Source of the DNA: Cymodocea nodosa
Taxonomy: Eukaryota > Streptophyta > Magnoliopsida > Alismatales > Cymodoceaceae
Length of the DNA stretch: 64,000 bases
Assembly (NCBI GenBank): GCA_036874045.1
Contig: CM072337.1
Coordinates: 7,564,001 to 7,628,000, forward strand
Reading direction: 5' to 3'
Position numbers and translations under genes: made by a program. Below, piece after piece: positions 56,778-64,000 of the stretch (positions within the stretch are counted from its first letter, which is position 1; each line of letters begins with the position of its first letter). The notes under the pieces were generated by a model. The model was not told the DNA's origin. It did not search any database and saw nothing but the letters and a program-made list of their open reading frames with translations.

Positions 56778-58553
56778 AATTTCAAAAAGCTGAAGATTAA
56801 TGATGATAGTAAAAATGAAGACTTTGAAGATGATAAAAGCAAGCAGAATACCAATTCACAAGTGTTAGACCAGAATCTCAACCTTAGATATTAGAATCAT
56901 AATAGTTGGAAGTTTAGATCTGATCATCCCGAGGAACAAATTATTGGAAATATATCCAAAGGGGTACAAACCAGAAGCAAAGCGCAAGATATCTGTAATT
57001 TTTGTGCATTTGTGTCAGAAATAGAGCCAAAATCAGTAAATGAAGCCTGTAAGGATACCTACTAGACAATGACCATGCAAGAAGAATTAAATCAGTTCCA
57101 GAAAAATAATGTGTGGGAACTAATAGAAAAACCTGTAGGAAAATCCATCATTGGAACTAAATGGATTTTCAAAAACAAATTAGATGAAGATGGTAACATT
57201 CTCAAAAATAAAGCTCGATTAGTTGCACAAGGCTACAATCAGCAGGAAGGTATTGACTATGAAGAAACTTTTGCTCCTGTAGCCAGGATTGAAGCTATCA
57301 GAATGTTGCTTGCCTTTGCAAGTAGTATGAAGATAAGATTGTTTCAAATAGATGTGAAAAGTGCCTTCTTAAATGGAGAAATTCAAGAAGAAGTGTTTGT
57401 TAAACAACCTCTTGGATTTGAAGATGAACTCAAGCTGGATCATGTTTACAAATTGAGAAAGGCTCTATATGGTTTGAAACAGGCACTTAGAGCTTGGTAT
57501 GAGAAATTGAAAAGATTTTTAATTGAAAACAATTTTTTTATAGGCAAAGTGGACAACACTTTGTTTATCAAAACTTTTGATGTGCACATATTGATTGTAC
57601 AGATATATGTTGATATAGTCTTTGGAGCCATTTCAGAAGATCTTTGTCATGAATTTCAGAATTTGATGAAAAATAAATTCAAAATGAGCATGATGGGAGA
57701 ATTGAAGTTTTTCTTGGGATTACAGATTTATCAAATACATAATGGTATCTTTGTCAACCAAGAAAAATACTGCAAAGAGATGTTGAAGAAATTTGGTTAT
57801 GAAAACATCAAATCCGCATATACTCCAATGAGCTCAAGCATTAAAATAGAAATGGATGATTCAAGTGTTGCAATGGATCAAAGGCAATATAGAGGTATGA
57901 TTGGATCCCTGTTATACCTTTCAGCTAGCAGGTCAGATATTATGTTTAGTGTATGCTTGTGTGCTAGATTTCAAGCATCACCAAAGGAATCACATTTGAA
58001 ATCAGTCAAACGAATCTTTAGATATCTACAAGGAACAAAAGATTTCGAATTATTCTACTCAGTTGACAGTAGTTTAATTTTAACAGGCTATAGTGATGTA
58101 GATTATGCAGGGAGCAGATCTGATAGAAAAAGCACCAGTGGTACTTGTCAATTACTTGGATGTTCTTTAATCTCATGGTTCAGTAGGAAACAAAATTGTA
58201 TAGCTTTATCTACTACTGAAGCCGAGTATATTGTAGTTGGATTGTGTTGTGCACAAATCCTTTGGATGCAGCAAACTCTAGCAGATTATAGACTGAAAAT
58301 TCAGAATTCAATCATATTTTGTGATAACAGCAGTGCAATCAGTCTATCTAAGAATACAGTACTTCATTCCAGAGCCAAGCATATCGAGATCAGACATCAT
58401 TTTCTGAGAGATCATGTGGAGAAAGAGAACATTTCACTTAAGTTTGTGCCAACAGAAAATCAACTTGAAGATATTTTCACCAAACCTTTAAATGAATTAA
58501 TTTTTAATCATATTAAACGAAATCTAGGAATATGTTCTTTACAAGATCTTTAA
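56778..58553 (+). pseudogene. C1 reverse transcriptase and RNase H (Copia)
   Basis: The frame 57,069-58,553 (494 codons) is fully open. RT blocks: MTMQEELNQFQKNNVWELI, GTKWIFKNKLDEDG, ARLVAQGYNQQEGIDYEETF, FQIDVKSAFLNGE and LYGLKQALRAWYEKL. The catalytic box reads IYVDIVFGA where Copia RTs have YVDD followed by a hydrophobic pair, so one Asp codon has been lost in frame. RNase H: LTGYSDVDYAGSRSDRKST, LSTTEAEYI, DNSSAISLSKN, AKHIEIRHHFLRDH and a C-terminus ending LGICSLQDL. An open frame of this length with a damaged active site suggests slow decay after loss of activity. Stops at about 56,776 and 57,063 precede it. Confidence 0.92.
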
Positions 58554-58937
58554 ATGTTTTATTCATCAAGCTCACAATATGGGAGCTTATTTTTCTGCTA
58601 ACCTACTCGTGCAGGTTATATCAGTTTTATAGAAAAATCAGTTTTACAGTCCTCACCTTTTTATATAATGACAAAAGAGGGAGAAGGATTTGGAAATTTG
58701 TCATGTATATGGTCACTCACAGTATTTCCAGCAAGAATTAAAAGAGAAAAACTCAGTACATAGATAGGGGGAGAAGTCTACTCAAAGTCAGGGAGAGGAA
58801 TCCCTCCTTGTCAGTATAGTTTTGTTAAATTCCTATTTTATGTTTCTCTGTGTGACTAAATGTATAGAAATACACTAGGGAGTGAAATACATGTAAATAA
58901 TTGTAAAGGTTTTTGTCATTATCAAAAAGGGGGAGAT
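58554..58937 (+). other. C1 3' untranslated region with repeated polypurine tracts
   Basis: GACAAAAGAGGGAGAAGG (about 58,670), AGATAGGGGGAGAAG (about 58,763) and AAAAAGGGGGAGAT (58,924-58,937), the last directly before the LTR. Sireviruses are known for multiplied polypurine tracts here. No ORF3. Confidence 0.85.
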
Positions 58938-60723
58938 TGTTAATACTCGAATATTTTGATAATGCAAAACCTATGTGAGGAAACATATTGTATTTCACAG
59001 TTGAGTCTTACTGCATTAGATCAGAAGGCTGTTAGAACTATTTCCAGGCAGATGAAAAGATCAAGAAGGTTCCAAATGAACAGATCAAGAAGAATCAACA
59101 AAATCGGACAGTTACAGGTCTAAGTATCCGAAGAGCAAGTTTAAAGTAGCAGCAATGCTATCAGACAGTTAAAAGAATAACTATCCGATTTTACAAAGCC
59201 TTCAGAGAGTTATTTAATCAAACAGTTAATGGGATTGAATGATCGGATAGTTAAGGAGATAACTATCCAGAAACTTAAAGGACTTTTCGGAGAGTTACAT
59301 GTATAACTATCCGAAAGTTAAGTCATTCAATAAACCACGTGTAGAAATAGAGAATGGAAGCTTAAAAGACTTGTCGGAGAGTTAGATAACTATTCGAGAT
59401 TTCTTTTCGGAGAGTTAGATAACTATTCGAGTTTTTCGGTAAGTTACAGGCATAATTTTCCAAAACTTAAGTCATTTTATTACGCACGTGCAAAATGGAG
59501 AAAGCTGGCAGTTGAAAGTTTAAATGGGAAAATCAGAGAGTTAGATAACTATCAGAAATTTAAAAGAGAGTTTCAGTAAGTTACAGTTTAACTATCCGAA
59601 ACTTAAGTTAGTGAATTTTTCACATGCAGAAATCCAGATAGATGCTCAAATAGGTTTTCAGAGAGTTGGAAGGATAACTATCCAAAATTTCAAAAGAGTT
59701 TTAGTGAGTTACAATTTAACCATCTAAAACTTAAGTTATTGAATTTCCCATGTGTAGAATTCCAAACAGTGACTCAAATAAGTTTTCGGAGAGTTAGAAA
59801 AATAACTATCCGAAATCCTGAAGAATTTCGGTGAGTTACAGGAAAACCTTCCAAAACTTAAGTAAGTCTTCTATGCACGTGCTAAATTAAAATCGGAAAG
59901 TTGACAGAGTCAAGTATATAATTGTTTAGTGAGTTACAGTTATAAGTATCCGATTGGATGACAGCTCAGATTTAAATATTCTGGAATTCTACCTGACAGT
60001 AAAGGATAAGTGATCTTTCGGTGAGTTACAGTTACTCTTCGGAGTGTTACATAGCTAACTATCCGAAAGAACAGGAAAATCGGTAAGTTGACTTGAAACG
60101 TTTTTCTGAATGGTCACTTGCCATATTGGGACTTGATCCTAATCAAGTACAGTAGAATACATCCGTTGGAGGAAAATATGATCGTTGTACATATCAAGTA
60201 TATATTCAAAATACAGACAACGAATATACAGTAGAGATATACAGTGCACTCGAATTCCATTCATACTCAAGTCTGCAAACAGTAAAGAATATTCAGAAGA
60301 TCCATTGCAGAAAAAAGCTCTTGAGCCAAAACTCTGATTGAAGGTTTAAAGCTGTTGGTTCGTGGCTTCAACCTGAAAGCTACATATAGTGTTGGTTTGA
60401 GTTTTCAACCTAAAAACTCTAGAGGTTGGTTTATTGAAGTTTTTACCTGAAAACTTCAGTGTAGTTGGTTCTTGCTTTGACCTGAAAGCAAGTGTGTAAG
60501 TGTTGAAACACTTAGTGAAGCCCAAGTGAACCTTGGGGGTGGATTAGTCAAATTGGTGAACCACCTAAAAATTTGCTGTGTTTCTTATCTCTGTTAATTT
60601 GCATTATATTAGTTTCAGCTCATTTCAATTTTTGTTGAATCATTCGATTCAACATTAAAAGAATTTTAAAAATACACACTTTCACCATTCACCCCCCGTC
60701 TGGTGAGCCTATCGATCCTAACG
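58938..60723 (+). repeat. 3' LTR of Copia C1 (1,786 bp)
   Basis: Starts TGTTAATACTCG and copies 52,109-53,898 with scattered transitions. Ends CCTAACG before the TATAC target duplication. Confidence 0.95.
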
Positions 60724-60728
60724 TATAC

Positions 60729-61151
60729 ATGATGACAGTTTCTAAGAAGGAATGACATTAAAAGACGTATTCCCATTCCAAAGGATGCAATGAATGACAT
60801 GGCAAAGATTGTGGGCTGAAATGGAGAAATACAATAGGTTGATTAAGAAATTTGGTTGCGAGGCATCCGTACGAGACATCTGTTCATTATAAATATAGCT
60901 TTATCTTCTTCTACCAGTCTCTCTCCCTCAATTTTGTACTCTCCATTCCACTCCATTCTCCTCTCCTTCTCCACACACACACACTCATTTCTTCCCAAGA
61001 GAGAAGTGATGCCCCTCTTTTCTTCTTCCTCCTCCCTTTTTCTTCCTTACAAAGCCTTCTCTACCTAAGCGAATTCTTGAAGGGAAGTAGTTCTTGAAGT
61101 CGGCTGCTCCTCAACTACAATCCTTGGAGGATGTTTGATGTGATGACAAGC
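60729..61151 (+). repeat. Gypsy D2 3' LTR, second part, with TATA box
   Basis: Continuation of the LTR interrupted by C1. CATTATAAATATAGC near 60,886 is a good TATA box, followed by a pyrimidine-rich leader (CTCTCTCCCTCAATTTTG, CACACACACACTC). It is cut at 61,151 by D3. Reading frames over the pyrimidine-rich part are composition artefacts. Confidence 0.55.
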
Positions 61152-62904
61152 TATTTAGAATGAAAAAGTGCATATTATTAACGGTTAAAGGATGGTTAAT
61201 TGCATAATATTTAGCTTATCATATAAGAATTAAGCCATTATGTTATAATTACACTATTATATGCTTTAATTGAAGAATTTACTTAATTTTGGGGAATTAA
61301 TGTTAATTTAGTACATTTTTGAACTGTCAGTAAGTTGCAAGTTGTGAAATTCTTAAGTATCCGAATTTTCTGATAATTCGAATAGTTATGTTTAACATAC
61401 CGAACATAATTCAGACAATTATGTTTAATAGACTGAACATTTATCGGATAGTTATGTTTAAATTGCCGAATAGTTATGTTTTGAAAGAATATTTTATTAT
61501 TTCTTGAAGTACACATGTCGAAACCATAATGCATAACTTAAGTGAACTTTCAATGAGTTATCTATAACTATCCGAAATGCATTTGAGCATCGAATAGTTA
61601 AGTTTATAAATATTCGAAATGCACCTGAGCATCGAATAGTTAAATTTATGCACGTGTTTTATTGTTAAATCAACAAAGAAAGTCCGTTGAGTTATCTGTA
61701 ACTCCATGGACTATTTATTTTCTAATATGCCACTGTAGCGGTTGCAGAAACAGGACAGTTGAAAGAAAAACCACGACTGCACGTATCGCATAGGGAGAAG
61801 AAAGCATTACCGTCGATATGAATGAAGGAAATCCAACCGACCATTGAAGTAGAAGCAGTTATTACTGAAGAAATATAAAAGAAATAAAGAAAAAGAAGAA
61901 GGGTGTGATCGATGGACAACTAGTGTATACAGAGGAGCACCGAGCTTTCTGCAGATAGTATCGGCGATTCTCCGAAGTATCACACCAACCATTGTTACCA
62001 CCACCACAATCACCAACCATCGGAGGTCTATGAGAATACTTTCTTGATGTCGGGTCAATTCCGAGCCAAACGCAGTGCCTGACAACCATTGTGAGGAGTG
62101 ATCGCGTCTCGGGAAGGGAAGCCATTTTCACCAAGCGCCAACTCATATTTCAGGAGATCGTAAAGCTTTTAGCCTTGGCTTCGGGTTGATGCCTATATGC
62201 TGAAGAGGAGATTATCTTGCAATTCTGGACTCGCGATTCTATAGGGAGAGGAGACAGAATTGTAAGTGGTTTAATTTTCAGTGGTGTAATCGCGTTGCAA
62301 GTAGTGTCAGAAGTATTTACTATCGAGTGAGATTACTTTACATTTCACTTTTTGCCCATTTCCATGTTCATATTAAAACAAAAATACCAAAAACAATTTA
62401 TCTATGTTTGTATGTTGTATTTGAGTGTTGTATTGTTTGTGTTGTATCGTGATTAATGTTATCTTTGTCAGTGTTGTGATTGTTTTATGTTGTTTTAGTT
62501 TTACAGTTTACTGAAATTGGTTCGTTCAAAAGACTTAAAGATTTTAATGGTTACTGTTTGAATTATCTGAATGTTAGTATTGCTTAATGATAAATCCAAT
62601 GTTAACTAACATTAAAGAGCTTAATTGATGTTATTTACAATCTATGGAATTGCCCAATGGTTGGCCGAATTTCTCTGTAAAAAAGAAAAGACAAGCTCGT
62701 GGAGTTAACTAAAGTCCACAAGGTTAGTCCGTTAAGTTAGCCATAACTCAACGAACTTTGTCTATTGAGTTAACTGTAATTCAATAGAGAGCTTATTGAA
62801 TATATAAATTTGATTATTAACAAACGAGCAGTTCTCAAGTTCTTCTTCAGCAATTCCCTGTGGGATCAACCTGTACTTGCACACTAATACAATAGACACT
62901 ATGC
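61152..62904 (+). repeat. LTR D of D3, left copy, 3' end missing
   Basis: TATTTAGAATGAAAAAGTGC start (TG changed to TA), homologous to the D parts of the X 5' LTR and to the inverse of 45,329-47,303. Contains TAACTATCCGAAATGC and related motifs (61,340-61,720) and GTCCGTTAAGTTAGCC-type arms (62,690-62,790). Breaks off after GACACTATGC. Confidence 0.85.
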
Positions 62905-63456
62905 TCGTTACATGGGTACATTAGAAAGCTCTTGTATGATTCAAGCTTGTCAAATTAACTTTTAAAGTACAAAAATACATATATTGTTCTGAAAAGATAC
63001 AAATGTTTTGTGAAATATAGATATCTTATGAATCGAGTATATTTTCTGTTATCTAGAATTGCTGTAATATGAATCTAGAATTGACTTTTGAAGTTATTTA
63101 ATGGAGATACAATTCTTTATTCTACTTGTCTTAATCATATTGAATTAGATTGTATTTTGATTCGTATGTTGTTGAAATTTCTTCTAGAAATCTTATTGGA
63201 AAATTCAGGATGGTAGATGATAAAAAGAACAAACGATAATATAATTAACACCTATGTGATGATGATATACTTTGTATGTAATTAACATATATTCTAAGTA
63301 TATTTGCAGGTTGATTACTGAAACATACAGAATATATTTTTATGCTAAACAGAAGAAAAAAAGAAAGAAGAAGAATTAGTTCTAGCACTTTTTGAAAGAC
63401 TAATTAATTAGATCTTAGTTTGCTGAGGGACTAGCAAAATTTAGATATGGGGGAAG
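62905..63456 (+). other. D3 internal remnant with a Copia A-like module
   Basis: TCGTTACATGGGTACATTAG and the following AAGCTCTT-TATGATTCAAGC stretch match the non-coding spacer of Copia A1 (inverse of 12,110-12,180). The right end is the Gypsy polypurine tract ATATGGGGGAAG (63,445-63,456). No ORF. Confidence 0.65.
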
Positions 63457-64000
63457 TGTTTAGAATGAAAAAGTGCATATTATTAACGGTTAAATGATGG
63501 TTAATTGCATAATATTTAGCTTATCATATAAGAATTAAGCCATTATGTTATAATTGCACTGTTATATGCTTTAATTGAAGAATCTGCTTAATTTTGGGGA
63601 ATTAATCTTAATTTAGTACATTTCTGAACTGTCGGTAAGTTGGAGGCTGTGAAATTCTTAAGTATCCGAATTTTCTGATAATTCGGACAGTTATGTTTAA
63701 CATACCGTACATAATTCAGACAGTTATGTTTAATAGACTGAACATGTATCAGGTAGTTATATTTAAATTGCTAAACAGTTATGTTTTGAAAGAATATTTT
63801 ATTATTTCTTGAAGTACACGTGTCGAAACCATAATGCATGACTTAAGTGAACTTTTGGTGAGTTATCTATAACTATCCGAAATTGCAGTTGGGCATCAGA
63901 CAGTTATATGTATAACTCTTCGAAATCTCTTTTTATTTATAAAATAGTTGAGGACACTTGTCTTGTTCTAGGAAAGTGACTTAAGTGGATTTTTGGTGAG
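63457..64000 (+). repeat. LTR D of D3, right copy, cut by window edge
   Basis: TGTTTAGAATGAAAAAGTGC start, canonical TG. Matches 61,152 onward and the D segments of X. It contains the GGTGAGTTATCTATAACTAT motif (about 63,858) that marks one mosaic join in X. Confidence 0.9.

Larger units (their letters stand above)
52109..60723 (+). mobile_element. Copia C1: complete, decayed Sirevirus-type element (8.6 kb)
   Basis: 5' LTR 52,109-53,898, tRNA-iMet primer site 53,901-53,912, gag, protease, integrase, RT and RNase H to 58,553, polypurine tract 58,924-58,937, 3' LTR 58,938-60,723. The target duplication TATAC is perfect (52,104-52,108 and 60,724-60,728). The 5' LTR starts TA instead of TG and the 3' LTR ends AACG instead of AACA, which are point changes after insertion. 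It has no ORF3. Both LTRs hold long arrays of the shared inverted repeat. It sits in the LTR of Gypsy D2. Confidence 0.95.
61152..64000 (+). mobile_element. Gypsy D3: internally deleted D element, runs off the window
   Basis: Two LTR D copies in the same direction (61,152-62,904 and 63,457 onward) flank only 552 bases, with no gag, pol or primer site. The right LTR is preceded by GAGGGACTAGCAAAATTTAG and ATATGGGGGAAG, a normal Athila-like 3' landmark. The left LTR stops about 165 bases before its expected end. The simplest reading is one element that lost the end of its 5' LTR and nearly all its interior. Confidence 0.75.

Noticed and set aside
60852..61097. Overlapping plus-strand ORFs in the pyrimidine-rich leader
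   Set aside because: Ser/Leu-rich translations arise from the CT-rich composition just after a TATA box.

Overview
This window is nuclear DNA of a flowering plant. It is AT-rich and almost all of it is transposable-element sequence. The one cellular gene I recognise is the first exon of a plant-type GTP cyclohydrolase I (folate pathway), on the minus strand at 690-918. Its GT splice donor points off the left edge. I found no tRNA, rRNA, CRISPR or bacterial-type operon. I cannot name the species.

Left part (1-23,030). After the GTP cyclohydrolase exon come a small element with inverted ends (1,236-1,946) and about 16 tandem copies of an AT-rich unit (about 1,985-3,250). Then comes a decayed PIF/Harbinger DNA transposon (about 4,868-23,023) with a DDE transposase and a Myb/SANT-like ORF. 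Its transposase is split twice with 5-bp target duplications: by A1, an 11.2-kb Copia retrotransposon of Sirevirus type (6,769-18,015, minus), and by a solo Copia LTR, E (18,239-19,445).

Middle part (23,880-51,290). This is a nest of Ty3/Gypsy Athila-like elements ('family D') mixed with family A pieces. D1 runs on the minus strand from its LTR at 47,303 down to about 25,992. It reads nucleocapsid knuckle-protease-RT-RNase H-integrase, then ORF3 (a putative plant transposon protein domain), then a capsid-type gag ORF without a knuckle, then an F-box ORF, all on one strand. The RT of D1 is interrupted at 34,063-42,796 by X, which carries a perfect GAAAG duplication. X is a Gypsy/Copia hybrid: a mosaic A/D 5' LTR, a Gypsy primer site and pol, then a Copia ORF3, polypurine tract and LTR. 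D2 (plus strand) supplies an integrase, ORF3 and 3' end at 47,304-51,290.

Right part (51,291-64,000). The LTR of D2 holds C1, a complete but decayed Sirevirus-type Copia (52,109-60,723, target duplication TATAC), and D3, an internally deleted D element (61,152 to past the right edge).

Unifying observation. Copia families A, C and E and Gypsy family D share three things: (i) arrays of short inverted repeats built on GTTGAGTTA/TAACTCAAC or TCGGATAGTTA/TAACTATCCGA, often with CACGTG boxes; (ii) homologous ORF3 proteins (A and D); (iii) LTR segments joined at these motifs. Nearly all ORFs are broken by stops, many of the TGG-to-TGA or CAG/CAA-to-TAG/TAA kind, so most copies are relics. Boundaries marked 'about' were read by eye.
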